A DNA stretch of 64,000 bases. Source: Spongilla lacustris (lineage: Eukaryota > Porifera > Demospongiae > Spongillida > Spongillidae). The position numbers and the translations under genes are program-made. Under the pieces are notes generated by a model. It did no database searches. It worked only from the letters and a program-made list of their open reading frames with translations, and was not told the origin of the DNA. Positions 49,342 through 59,510 of this stretch are shown here, piece after piece. Within the stretch, counting starts at the first letter, position 1. Each line of letters opens with the position of its first letter. The stretch spans positions 7,589,624-7,653,623 of the forward strand of contig OX442423.1 of assembly GCA_949361645.1 (NCBI GenBank), read 5' to 3'.

Positions 49342-49863
49342 GGAACGAGGGTTAGTAAAATTACATTACGTGCGTGCGATTGGGGCTCTTACATGCCACG
49401 TTAAGATAAGCTGACGCCTGAGCCGACGTGTTCCCGCCCGTCACGGTGCAGGTGTACCACCCGACGTCCTTTCTCCTCGGTGCCACGATAGTGAAAGTCG
49501 CCGTCGCTGTACCACCGGCAGCCGCGACTGGACCGTACGAAGTGTTAGTTCCATTGAACCGCCATTGGAACCTCAGGCTGGTCTGAGGGGCAAACCCGAC
49601 CGCCGTGCAGGTGGGATTGAGGCCGACGCTGTGGAGAGCCAACGGCGTGCCAATGTAGCTGGCGACGGTACCGAAATTAATCGACACGCCTGCATGGTAT
49701 GGAGCGGGTTAAAGGTTTGCTCAACAGCTATCTGTGCCTCAAACAATGCGCCTCAACTCAAAAGCTTACCTGGTGACGACGAGCCGCTGCAAAGATTGTG
49801 CAACAAGGTTATTATTGTCGCTATGCATTGAGCTGAATATTTGGCTCCTCGATAAGAACGCAT
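38331..49863 (-). CDS. C: Ig/FN3 transmembrane receptor (12 exons, 951 aa)
   Basis: Minus-strand exons 49770-49863, 49393-49689, 48941-49210, 48053-48322, 43135-43419, 42783-42916, 41846-41990, 41381-41659, 40809-41150, 40290-40403, 39949-39982 and 38331-38922; every junction agrees in phase and the total is 2856 bp. Order: signal peptide (1-31), four Ig domains (about 32-405; signatures [42 protein letters not shown]), three FN3 domains (about 405-705; [31 protein letters not shown]), TM helix ([20 protein letters not shown], exon 10) with KNCRRRR, and a cytoplasmic tail of about 200 residues containing five 13-residue repeats. The layout resembles neural-type adhesion/guidance receptors (Robo, DCC or sidekick type), but orthology is not claimed. 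The 4.6-kb intron 4 could hide a small exon. Confidence 0.85.
38440..38635 (-). repeat. 39-bp coding repeat in the tail of receptor C
   Basis: Five tandem 39-bp units encode [26 protein letters not shown] (twice), [13 protein letters not shown] and [10 protein letters not shown]. Each has a Ser after RG or KE and an acidic residue two or three positions later. They are intracellular and could be repeated phosphorylation or docking sites (inference). Confidence 0.85.
39392..39662. repeat. Minisatellite of about 55 bp in C intron 11
   Basis: Five imperfect copies of a unit including CATATGGCAACATCTTCATG and CTATCAGTAGG, with an optional spacer GATGCTCATCATA. A poly-C run (39338-39361) lies just before it. 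Confidence 0.85.
39722..39935. repeat. Minisatellite of about 30 bp in C intron 11
   Basis: Seven copies of a unit near TAGGCTGTGTGTTGCCATGG plus TTGCCTAGG, located just downstream, on the gene strand, of exon 11. Confidence 0.85.
40592..40700. repeat. (TG)n microsatellite in C intron 9
   Basis: Interrupted TG repeat with ATG, CG and CCACATA interruptions, between exons 9 and 10. Confidence 0.9.
41661..41780. repeat. (TG)n microsatellite abutting the exon 8 acceptor of C
   Basis: About 120 bp of nearly pure TG on plus, which is CA on the gene strand, ending directly at the splice acceptor (gene strand ...CACACACAG then exon 8). It replaces the usual polypyrimidine tract. Confidence 0.9.
42006..42683. 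repeat. Giant (GGGA)n tract, about 680 bp, in C intron 6
   Basis: Near-pure GGGA repeats with rare GGA or GAGG interruptions, purine on plus and CCCT pyrimidine on the gene strand. It fills most of the 792-bp intron and runs almost to the exon 7 acceptor at 41991. Long open frames through it are repeat artefacts. Confidence 0.95.
42970..43022. repeat. (TG)n microsatellite in C intron 5
   Basis: About 50 bp of TG on plus, shortly upstream (gene strand) of exon 6. Confidence 0.9.
43866..44150. repeat. 18-bp minisatellite in C intron 4
   Basis: Unit ATGGAGGATGGGGAGGAG repeated about fourteen times with few changes, purine-rich on plus. Open frames in this tract on both strands are not taken as genes. 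Confidence 0.9.
44301..44932. repeat. Minisatellite with a CACAAG-CACACACATTGTA unit in C intron 4
   Basis: About 30 copies of a roughly 20-22-bp unit (ACACAAGCACACACATTGTA) with variants (ATATTG, extra ACAAGCAC, GAGCACAC). Higher-order pattern: a block of about 50 bp recurs several times between 44390 and 44580. Confidence 0.9.
46181..46446. repeat. Minisatellite of about 43 bp in C intron 4
   Basis: Six copies of a unit containing GATGGCCCAGACATGCCAGC and AGGTCAAGG(GG)GAAGAGAAGC, differing mainly by GG insertions. Confidence 0.9.
47396..47695. repeat. (CA)n-rich degenerate array in C intron 4
   Basis: Long CACACA-based tract with recurring GCACATG and CACACTACA words, about 300 bp. Confidence 0.85.
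48429..48531. repeat. 28-bp minisatellite in C intron 3
   Basis: Four copies of a unit near AGAGGGTCATATCCCCTACA plus TACAGTAT, partly palindromic. Confidence 0.8.
49228..49338. repeat. (CA)n/(CGCA)n microsatellite in C intron 2
   Basis: CACACGCACGCACA pattern changing into pure CA, between exons 2 and 3 of receptor C. Confidence 0.9.
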
Positions 49864-52825
49864 TTGCGTATAGCCGGCTGTTTTCAGCTTGTATTGCTGA
49901 CAAGAGGAAGGGGAGAAATAAACCGTCTTGCTGTGCTGTTTTTTAAGAGTGTTATCAATTAATCTAGCTTTTAATACCAACAAGCATTGAACAACATCCT
50001 GCAGAAGTCGTCTAGTACCCAGACCCGGGATTACATCACCCGCTGCAGCGTAATGGGTCTACAGCAGAACACATATATCAGAGCGATTCTCTTCTCGCGT
50101 CTTATTTCGTACACTACATATCATCATTAGCAAGCAATGTATGCCGGCATGCCGCCCCATTAGACTGATTAATATGAAGGTGTTTCAAACTCAATCAGAA
50201 ATTTATGAGTGAGTTCATCTATGTGATTTGTATGACAGCGCCATGCATATCATTTAATTGTGGGGAATAGTATATTAATTATATCCCTTTCATCGGTAAA
50301 ATAAAAAATCTCTACAACTGTAATAATTCTTATTTACTGACAGCTGTGCATGTGTTGCCCGAAGGCATGCAGCAGTTGGAAACTAGAAAGTCTTGTAAAC
50401 TCCTAGTATACAGTGAACGCTCAATATCTCCCGCTTACTCCATACACCTCTTCATACATTTATTCCATGCAGGAATATGCCTTCAGTTATAAGTAATTAT
50501 AAGTGTCTGTTCATTTAATTGTATCCCTTTCATCGGTAAAATCTTTGCAACTGATGTCGTCCACCGGCCGCTGAATAGAATTTTTATATTTAATACTCGA
50601 TTTGCTCTATTATTCTATTTAGTTGAATAGTGATGAAATATATTTCATTTTTTTGAACTGAAACTGAGTCGTTTAAAAGTCGCATATCATGTGATGGCTA
50701 GCTTCTTAAACGAAGAAACCCTTGTAAATTCCTCTATTTTTCACTCTCACGGTGAAATATGTTTGGTTATTCGAATAGTGAAGAAAAAATTGCGAAAGTC
50801 GTCCGTTCATGTATCGGAACCTACGGTAGTAGGTTCCATATATCTTTTTTGTTACGCCTAAATAAAAAAATTAAAATAAAAAAAAGTAGGAGGATTTGTG
50901 CCGTATCATGAAATCATTTTAAAACCGCGACCCGCGTATAACTCGCGAACCGAGAAACGGATGTGTAGCTCTTTATTGCTATCAAACCAGAATGGAAAGA
51001 CGATCATTTTCATGTTTTGTTCAAGTCGCCAGACCGTTTGCTTTAAGAGAACAAAAAAGCTCGTAGTTCTCGTTCCCAGCCCGTTTTTCTCCTTAGTCGT
51101 CGTCTTTATGAGTGAGTATAACTCGAGATAGGAACGGTTTTAACGAGCGCCAATTATACCAACGGCTGTAGAATTTCCTGGTATCAGATATATAAATAAA
51201 GCATGTAACCGATATACGTAATCGTTACGTAATTATGGAGAGATAGCTATATTAAAAGCGTTCCCATGGCAATGTTTCACGTATAATTAGAATTTGTGAT
51301 CGTACATTCCGGCTCGCAAGAGGGACGTGGCTTAGCCTGCCACGTCCATCAGCTACGTCTGCCTTAATTTATTAAGAGGTGAGCTAAACGACGACAGGAA
51401 TGCCAACAGTGATATTCCTTCCGAGTTTGATACAATCATTATCTCTGGTACAATGCGTATTCGGTGTGACGCTAGCATGCAAATGTTGAATCCAACCGAG
51501 CTGTGATCAAGGCAATACATAAAGCTTGGCGCGCGAGTTTCGATCTAGAACAGCTGCAAATGTGACATAACTGCAAACATTGGCAATAAACATATGTACG
51601 GGTTTTGAAGTACATGGGGCCTAGTATAGGGTAGTAGGGCCCGCCACTATTAAAGTAAAAAAATTCTCTCTGGCGAAAGTTGATGGTGTATAGGATTTGA
51701 AGGCAATGGTGGTGTAAAAAGGAAGGGAACAAGGGATCGTGAAATGTGGTACAAAAGTGCTACTTGATATATATAGGACTATTCAAAAAAATTGTATCAT
51801 CATTGATCCTTTGTTACCTTCCCGCTTTTTACACCACCATTGCCTTCAAATCCTATATACCACCAAACGAAGAAACCCTTGTCAATTCCTCCATTTTTCA
51901 CTCAGTCTCACGGTGAAAAACCGACAATATGAAGGTTATTCGAATCAATAGTGATGAAAAATTTCGAAAGTCGTCCCTTCATGTATAAACAGTACAAGAG
52001 GCGTCTCGCGTTTACGATTGTAATTGCTTGTTATCTATACGTGTGTGCGGGATGGGAACATTCGAACACAAAAGGATACCGTACATCACGCATTGGTATA
52101 ATAAAAATTATTGAATTGTGACATCACTTCTTGTAATGGATCAGTAATGAAAATGGAGCCGCCCGCCCACATCATTTCCAGTGTGCAGAACGGACAGGAC
52201 CCAACATTGCAATTCATAGTGGCCTTTAAAATCAAACTCATGCAAGATCAAAATCAGGGAGTACACTGGTGACAGGTCCTATTGCCGGCATAATCACTGC
52301 CGCAACCGCTGGCGTAAGGCATGAACAGCACTTCACCGATCAGTTCTTAATTCTATCTGGCTGTTGGATGGATCTTTTAGAAACACTGCCCTATACCAAG
52401 TCCAGATCGGAGATTACTATATCGTAATAGCTGGCGGTAGTGGCGACCAAGTAATCAATTCCGTTATACATGTATATACCGAGCGTGGGAGGAACCAGTC
52501 TTATCATAAAGTACAATCGCCATGTAGACAAGCACCTCGCACGACATGGGGACGAGATGGTGAGAGACCAATGTTGTACGAATAACTTCAGAATGGAAAA
52601 TCATTTCATGATGCACGGTTGTTTGCGGCTGGAAACTAGGTTTATAATTAGAATATTACGGTACCTGTCCAAATAATTGTGAAGAAACACCTCATTACAG
52701 ACACCTTATGTTTCAGAGCTCATAACACCTCAGATCAGTAGCAAAAATATATACTTATCTGTAGCATATAATACAACGTTTCAACCTCTTTTATTTATAA
52801 TGAACACGCATTTTTTAAATCGCAC
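49864..52825. other. intergenic, with hairpin and direct repeats
   Basis: No gene seen. An inverted repeat pairs 51684-51738 with 51805-51863 (core GGATTTGAAGGCAATGGTGG), giving a hairpin of about 180 bp. A block near 50716-50818 (GAAACCCTTGTAAATTCCTC ... CGAAAGTCGTCC) recurs at 51868-51985, so a dispersed repeat is present twice. GTACCCAGAC near 50015 resembles the end of the element at 57433. Confidence 0.6.
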
Positions 52826-53075
52826 ATGAAATTTATGCGCAAGCAGTGTTTACATCGCCACGCGGCACTTATTTTGGAAGGGCGTGTACAAGATCGGATA
52901 TTGTGGACTTCCTGCACAACGGTTGGAGGTAAGACTAGGCTTTTCGTAAGTCAAAGGCATGCCAAAAAAAGAAGTGATGAACCACTTCTGTCGACGAATT
53001 TTCTGTCGCCCGAAAAGACCCATGTGTATTTTATGAATAATCGATGCGTATTGTGGTCATTGTGTACATGAACAT
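52826..53075 (+). promoter_or_regulatory. Possible 5' UTR exon and intron of gene D
   Basis: GGAG followed by GTAAGAC near 52927-52933 is a strong donor, and GAACATAG ending about 12 bases before the D start codon is a fair acceptor. Joining them does not extend the D frame, so a 5' UTR intron is the simplest reading. Confidence 0.35.
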
Positions 53076-53086
53076 AGGTTACAAGA

Positions 53087-56000
53087 ATGGACTACCACAT
53101 TAAACAACTGCCGCTGCACTGCAGAGTATGTGGACAAAGGCTGATGACAAGGAAGCATAAAAAGAAGATCCACGAATGCAAAGCATTTGCAGCTGATTTG
53201 CAAATTGCCTTTGCTATTAACACCAATACTGATAATGCTCAAGTGTACCCTGAACACTTCTGCCATTGCTGTTACCATACAATGCAGAGGATCCTCAGTG
53301 CCAGGGTAGGAGGAGTGCACCACAGGTGTGCCCTGACACCATTTGTATGGGAAGCACATACCAATGAAGGGTGTAAGGTACATACTACATGTATATGCTT
53401 TTATGCAACATCATCAGTATAAATCATACCACAGGTGTGTGAGCATTTCAGTTTCAATGCAAAAGGTCCAGTTAGGAAGCATACAGTTGGCAGAGGTCGT
53501 CAACCTGGCCTCACACCGAACATGTTAATTGCCCATCTTTGGAAGATTGCCCCTCCTCCAATCTTCTCAAGTGAGCCATACCCACCACTGGCAGGCCAAA
53601 ACAGTGCCACTGTCCTGAAGGAGTTGAAGTGTGTGGTGTGTTCAAACATTCTCAAACAGCCCCTTGAACTGCCATGCCGTCAGCTGGCCTGTACCAGCTG
53701 TGTTGTGGAGCGAGTAGCAGCATCAACCCCAGTGTGTCCTTGCTGCTCGGAGGATAGCTCCTTGGTACCCACAGAGATAAGACCAGCACCAAATGCTGTA
53801 TTGCTCTTGTTGAAGGATGTACTGGTACAATGTGTGGAGTGCCACAGGGATATGAAGGCTGGCTGTTACGATGGGCACGAGTGCACACAATATCTCACTG
53901 CTGGTGAGGAGAGAGAAGCAGCCGCACTGCTGAAGAGGGCCATCTCCACCAGCCCCGATCAAGCAGGCATAATACAACTGCCTACAGGAGGAACAGTTAA
54001 GTGTATTCAATCTCACTTACATTGTTATGACACACTACATGTAAACCATACCTTGTAGCCAATGACATTCATGCATGTGACCAAAGCCCGCCACCTGACC
54101 TCAGCTGCTTGCTCCAAGACTGTGAAGACGAGGCGTGCAGAGATGCACACAGCCAGAAGCATCGTCAGTGGAGGAGAGCCATCTGTCCTGATGGAGGAGG
54201 AGGTACTCACTCTGAGTGATGAAGAGAGGATGTCTCTATTGCAGAAGGCAGGCATCACAAACATTGCAATCGACTCTGTCCAAGTATTGGCCATAAAAGT
54301 CGGCATGGCTATTCCCTGGAACGGTTTGAGACAACTTAGACGGTAAAGCATTACACAAAAACTAAAAAAATAACCTACATATGCATTACTTGTCTAGGTG
54401 GCTGAAAGCGTCAGGAGTATCTCTAGCTGGGGAGCAGCGGATGCACAACATTTGCAGGCAAATTGTGGGCGACAACTTAAAAGGAGAGATGGCTCTATTC
54501 TCATTTCCTCATCCTTCTGGTGGTGAAGAGCTTAGGGGAGCTCCTCTGGTTTATATTCCAGATCTGGTTCAGAAGGTTGTTGACCTCTTGGAAGAGAATG
54601 AAAGGTTAATTAAGAGGTCAAGGCATAAACCTTGCAAAATAATTTTAATCATATGTAGGACAGGACGGCTTACCTGGCATGATGGGGTCATCCCTGCCAG
54701 TGAGGTGTGGTTAAAAATAGGAGGGGACAAAGGAGGCGGTTCGTTCAAGATGAACTTTCAGATTGTAAATGTTTGTTCCAGCGCCTAACTCAGTCCACAA
54801 CACCTGCGTGTTTTGCTGCTTTGAAGCGGGCGACACTGTTACCAACCTCCACATAGCACTTGACCGCTATAAAGATCAAGTAGCACATCTGCAAGGAATG
54901 AAATGGAGGTAAGAACAGTTAATATCAAATGATTTTTAAAATGAACATTCAACCTACAGGCAATACACACTCAGGCTGTTCATGTGTGGAGACTACGAGT
55001 TCATTACTAGAATGTACGGGCTGTCAGGAGCAAGTGGTATGTGACTATTTGCATAGGTGCTAAACAAAGTGTACAAACATTGCACCTTTCTTATAGGATG
55101 CTACCCATGTTTGTATTGCTTGGCCCACCATCAGCACTTAGTAACACCTCTCTCAGTCAGAGGACCAGCTCCACCCAGAACATTTGAAACTATCAGTGCT
55201 GACCATCAGCACTACATTGCTTCAGGGGTTGGCAAGAAACAAGCACAACACTTCTATAACTGCATTTCAGAGCCTATTTTCAACATCCCCATTTCACAAG
55301 TAAGTATAAATGAATTTGCCAAAAATTGTTTTGTATGATCATGCACATGCACACACACACACACACGCTAGGTATGCCCACCTGGTCTTCACATCACTTT
55401 GGGCATCTTTACCAAGATTTATGGGTTGCTTGAAGACGAGTGTCATACCCTTGACCTTGAGCTGGCTCTGCACTCAAGAGACGATGCCCACTTCAGCTTC
55501 TCCAATTACAGCCATGAGCTGCAAAGGCTTCGGAAGCTACAAGCAGAGTTGGAGCAAGCCCAGGAGTCATATGATTTGTCGCAGCAAATGGCAACATATG
55601 TATCACTAGTTGTTGGGGAGAATGATCCAGTCACTGTGGATTTCTTCAAGCAATGTGAAGACAAGATGAAATCTCTCAAACAACTTGTAAGCATGCATGC
55701 AGTATAAAATGTGTATTGACACACCAATCACACTAGGAAACAGATGTAGCCAACTGCACAGCCACAGTGAAGAAGGGATTTTCAATCAAAGACAACCCCT
55801 TTGTTAAGGAGCTGGACTCTGCACTGCAGTCCATAGGAGTACATCGCCAGCAATATTTTGGAGGTGCCTTTGTGGGCAATCATGTACACAAGACTCTAAA
55901 GGTACTAAAAATCTAAGTTTAGAAGTAGTGATCATGCAACTTCTTCACTTTACAGCTATCTAATATCCAGACACTGTGCAAGTCACTGGTTCAAACTGCA

Positions 56001-56380
56001 CAAAACAGATTGCCCCATCGCGTTGTAGAGCTACAACAGCGTACCGACATTCTGGTCAATACATTTTGCATGTTTGCTAGCTGCCACAACATATATGACC
56101 AGAATTTCATTGATGAAGCACAAACCTTTGCTCTAGGTGAGTATCATTTTTTATGATTTCATTTGAACTCAAGACTATACAATACGTTGGATTTGGCCTC
56201 CTAGGCGAACAGGGGGCTGAGTCCATCCATGCCAAGTTTACACGACTTGGCTTAGCCTACACAGCAGTTACTGACAAAGTAAAGCATTTGCTGTGCATTG
56301 TCAAAGAACACTTAATAAGCATTTCCCCACAAGTTTTAGCTGCCGTCCCCCCTCCACAAAAGAAGAAAAAAAATATTTAA
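53087..56380 (+). CDS. D: RAG1-like N-terminal domains joined to a DDE-transposase-like core (11 exons)
   Basis: Exons 53087-53377, 53435-53995, 54059-54342, 54398-54604, 54659-54908, 54960-55036, 55097-55299, 55372-55686, 55737-55901, 55956-56136 and 56205-56380. N-terminus: a zinc motif (CRVCGQRL, then HFCHCCYHTM) and a RING (CVVCSNILKQPLELPCRQLA, ending CPCC), both in the order found in RAG1. The C-terminal half follows the RAG1/Transib core motif order: GGDKGGGSFKM (candidate first Asp), LRLFMCGDYEFITRMYG (second Asp), ASGCYPCLYC (zinc pair), GLHITLGIFTKIYGLLED, and GEQGAESIHAKF (candidate Glu). It fits the N-RAG-TP type of transposon-derived genes described in molluscs and other invertebrates. 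One extra base near 54780 shifts the frame between FQIVN and PNSVHNTC; otherwise phases agree (about 902 codons). No flanking inverted repeats were found by eye. Domesticated gene, old transposon or recent pseudogene are all possible. Confidence 0.75.
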
Positions 56381-57432
56381 TCCTCACTCACATACGTCTT
56401 CAAACTGTGCACATCATTTATTGAGGTGTCTTCGTCATCATCCGTTAGCTAGGTGTACGCATGGGCCATGCCATGCAGGCAGTTGACTGCTAGCTGCAGC
56501 TCCAAACCCTTCAGAGAACAGGAAAACATGATACAGGATATATAAACATAACTTTTTACCCTTCCATATGACCCTACCTTCTGCCCCAGGCAATAAGTAC
56601 GCGCGAAATAACGGCGATTTTCAAGGCGTTTGAACACTACTTCAGAAAATTCGTCGACACACGCCTTTAGTAGAAACAAGTACAACTATCTACATAGCAT
56701 ACATTTATCGTCGTTTTGTATCCAATCTATGTGCAGGAGAGGCACTATAGTCTTCAGAACGTATATAGGTCAGTACGCACTGAAATAAGTACCTCACTTC
56801 AAGACACAAAACTGACACCTTTTTGTGCGGTAAGACCACGTGATTTTATATGCCATACGAAGGTCAGAGGTGTTTCTTAACCACAGTATGGCTTATAGGT
56901 GTTTATTGTACAAGGTGTGCTTTGTGTATAGCGCATTCCAAAGGTCATTGGTTGTCCGGTTCGTTGCTATGGGACAGCAAATCCATTTCAAAATTTTGGG
57001 GCGGAGGGCCTAATTTCCACGCGTTCAATGAGAGTAGACAGCCGTGGATGTGAGCGTTATGAGTGATCAAACTATGTAGACAGGCTAGACCACAAAGTGC
57101 TGCTATCGATGGTCTAAAATTGATTTTTCATGTAAAGAACCACTGTATCAACAAGTGCCTCTGGGAGGGTACGTACCGTATATTGTCTAGCTCACAACCC
57201 CAAAAACCAACTTGTAGAGTGCAAAGCAAACTGCGGTGCATGGTTTCTAATCAATTTTAGACCCGGCACTTTATAATCAAACACCCACAGTTTAAATTCA
57301 TACAATTTATATGTACTGTCATGTAATAAGAATTACCCACTATGGTGATATTAAAAAGCGTAGATGGAATTATTTTTAAGAACAGTTTTAAATTCTTTTC
57401 TCACAAAACACTATGCCATTGTCAACTAATAG
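56381..57432. other. intergenic, no gene seen
   Basis: About 1 kb between D and the inverted-repeat element upstream of E. No Kelch-type (RAG2-like) coding sequence is present here. Confidence 0.55.
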
Positions 57433-57949
57433 TCTCGTACCCAGACATCAGCCGATATATTACATCACTAGGCTCTACGTTCGTTCAAGGAAAAGTGGTG
57501 CCAAAAGGAATTTCACGCATAAATGACCAAACACTACTGTTACTGGTTATTGCTGGAGAAATAGGGGCGAAACTGGGCTGGAAACGAGGGACATCCGCTT
57601 CCTTCGTTCCCAGCCCAGTTGAAGTTCGAGATACCAAATCATACGTCTGGCTAGCGAGACGAAGACGTAGGGGAGCAAAAGCGTTTTTCCATGGTAAATC
57701 ACAAAGCAGTCGCGACCTCCGACTAAATTGTAAATCGCCTCCGCTCGATCGCCTCCTACGTGCACAGCATTTCGAATATCGGTACATGTTATTAATGTAT
57801 CCTCCATTTCAGTGAATCTCCACGAGCTACATAACATGTTAGTTACCGTAAGCACATTCCCCCGGTCAATTGAGCGTTCTGAGATCTTTTGGCACCATTT
57901 TTTTCTCGGGTAATCCATAAGCTGCTGTGACATGGGTCTGGGTACGAGA
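57433..57949. mobile_element. 517-bp inverted-repeat element upstream of the transporter
   Basis: The ends are TCTCGTACCCAGAC (57433-57446) and GTCTGGGTACGAGA (57936-57949), and the inverted match extends outward through AACTAA. An internal hairpin pairs AACTGGGCTGGAAACGAGGG (57570-57589) with 57601-57620. No transposase is encoded, so it is a MITE-like element. It ends 31 bp before the E start codon and so may supply promoter or 5' UTR sequence. Target duplication unresolved. Confidence 0.65.
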
Positions 57950-57980
57950 TTAGTTCCTCTAGAATCGGGGAACGCTAATT

Positions 57981-59510
57981 ATGGCAGAAAATGATCAGTG
58001 CCAACTACTAGAACAGAAGCAGAGACGTTGTTTCGCACACTATAGGGTTCAATGTGTGAAGACCAAAGCAGCTATCATCGTTCTCCTGCTGAGCGCCGGG
58101 GTGTTCTGTGCAGCTTGTCTGTTGAGGTCACTCTTGCTCGTAAAAATTCTAGCGACGTCATTACCTTGTCCCTGGTGCATCACGCTCAATTTTGTGCTCA
58201 CGTTCACAGCCGTCATCGTTTATCCCGTGCCCGGTTACCTAGCGGACGTCTACTACCAACGCTTCGGTGTCATGAAATGCGGCCTCCTTCTCAATTGGAG
58301 CGGGGCGCTAGCTACTGTGGTCGTGACGTTGCTCGACAGCCAGCACTACGTGAGCGCATCGAATCTGAAACCCGCATACATCATTCTGTTGACACTTATC
58401 ACTATCGGAACGAGCGCGTTTCACGCCAACATCGTTCCGTTCGGACTGGAGCAGCTGCAGTCTTCCTCTTCCGAAGAGATTGTTGCCTTCATGCACAGCT
58501 ACCTGTGGTTGGAAATCTTAGGAGTAGGGGTGGCTTACGTTTTCAGCTGCGCCCAGGTCCCAGTGGTATACATAGCACTGTTGTGCTTTGCACTGACCAC
58601 AGTAGTCGTCGTTGGAATGGAATGTAGCCAGCACTACATGGTCATCGAGAGGACCAGCAAGCCCCTCTCACTGAAATACCTTTTGCATGCTCTCCAGCAG
58701 AGCACACATCAGAGGATCAGCGAGAGGATCAGTCTCACCGGGCAGCAGTTGAGCGATATCAAGACAGCTTTAAAAATTCTGCTAATCCTTGTCCTGTTTG
58801 GGTTGACGACATTTACAAACGTAGCAGGCATATTTGTCAGCGACCTGCTTTCCTATGAGTTCAGTCCTGGGGGTGAACCTCCCCAACAAGTGTGCTACCT
58901 GAAGGTGGCATCAGTCATTATCCCCTTTCTTACGGTCATTCCACTCTACCACTTCCTCCTACACCCTTTCCTTCATCGCTACATCCCCAGCATACTCAAC
59001 AGGGTTGTGGCTGGTCTGGCGCTGTACACCCTTGTGGGCACCTGCCTGTTCGCAATGGAGACTGCCGGACACTACTCCACGAAGATACATACACCTTGTT
59101 TCCTCTCTGTCTCCTTCCCAAGCGCTGCACCGTTAACCCTTAGCTACCACTATTTGATAATCGTACATGTCATCAATGCAGTGGCTCTCTTCGCCGTTAC
59201 CTCTGCCATATATGAATTTATTTCTGCCAAATCTCCTTACAGCGTGAAAGGCTTGATGGTCGGACTCATGTATGCATCATCTGGAATGGGAAGGCTGGCG
59301 GGATTCGTTCTGCTGCTTGTGTTTCGGTACAAGTATGACTCATCCATCAGCCATTCGCCTTGCGGGCTATGGTACTATGCTATTAATATTGTGTTCTCCG
59401 TAGGAAGCCTGTGTGTCTTTGTGTTAGCTGTAAGGAGCTATGAACGCAAACAAGTTGCTTCACCATCAAGGGGCCTGGACCATTGGTCGTACGAGTCTAC
59501 TGACTTGTGA
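57981..59510 (+). CDS. E: POT/SLC15-type transporter-like protein, single exon (509 aa)
   Basis: Uninterrupted 509-codon frame from ATG to TGA. About twelve hydrophobic segments, with a central hydrophilic loop (about residues 230-260). Family marks: VPGYLADVYYQRFGVMKCG (the GxLAD.xx.RF motif after TM2), TIGTSAFHANIVPFGLEQL (GTGGIKxNxxPFG-type motif) and YEFISAKSPYSVKGLMVGLM (PTR signature near residue 415). POT proteins carry di/tripeptides or histidine with protons across plasma or lysosomal membranes. The usual TM1 proton-coupling motif ExxER is not visible; TM1 here reads AAIIVLLLSAGVFCAACLL. It may therefore use another coupling mode or substrate. Intronless, unlike all its neighbours, so retroposition is possible. 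Closest in feel to SLC15A4-like proteins. Confidence 0.8.
   Translation: MAENDQCQLLEQKQRRCFAHYRVQCVKTKAAIIVLLLSAGVFCAACLLRSLLLVKILATSLPCPWCITLNFVLTFTAVIVYPVPGYLADVYYQRFGVMKCGLLLNWSGALATVVVTLLDSQHYVSASNLKPAYIILLTLITIGTSAFHANIVPFGLEQLQSSSSEEIVAFMHSYLWLEILGVGVAYVFSCAQVPVVYIALLCFALTTVVVVGMECSQHYMVIERTSKPLSLKYLLHALQQSTHQRISERISLTGQQLSDIKTALKILLILVLFGLTTFTNVAGIFVSDLLSYEFSPGGEPPQQVCYLKVASVIIPFLTVIPLYHFLLHPFLHRYIPSILNRVVAGLALYTLVGTCLFAMETAGHYSTKIHTPCFLSVSFPSAAPLTLSYHYLIIVHVINAVALFAVTSAIYEFISAKSPYSVKGLMVGLMYASSGMGRLAGFVLLLVFRYKYDSSISHSPCGLWYYAINIVFSVGSLCVFVLAVRSYERKQVASPSRGLDHWSYESTDL

Noticed and set aside
56743..56760. CACTATAG downstream of gene D as a Transib/ProtoRAG-like terminus
   Set aside because: No matching inverted copy upstream of the gene and no 5-bp duplication; a 7-mer match is expected by chance.
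56381..57980. A RAG2-like partner next to the RAG1-like gene
   Set aside because: No Kelch repeats or PHD coding sequence on either strand here; the nearest PHD belongs to the separate Ginger-like element.
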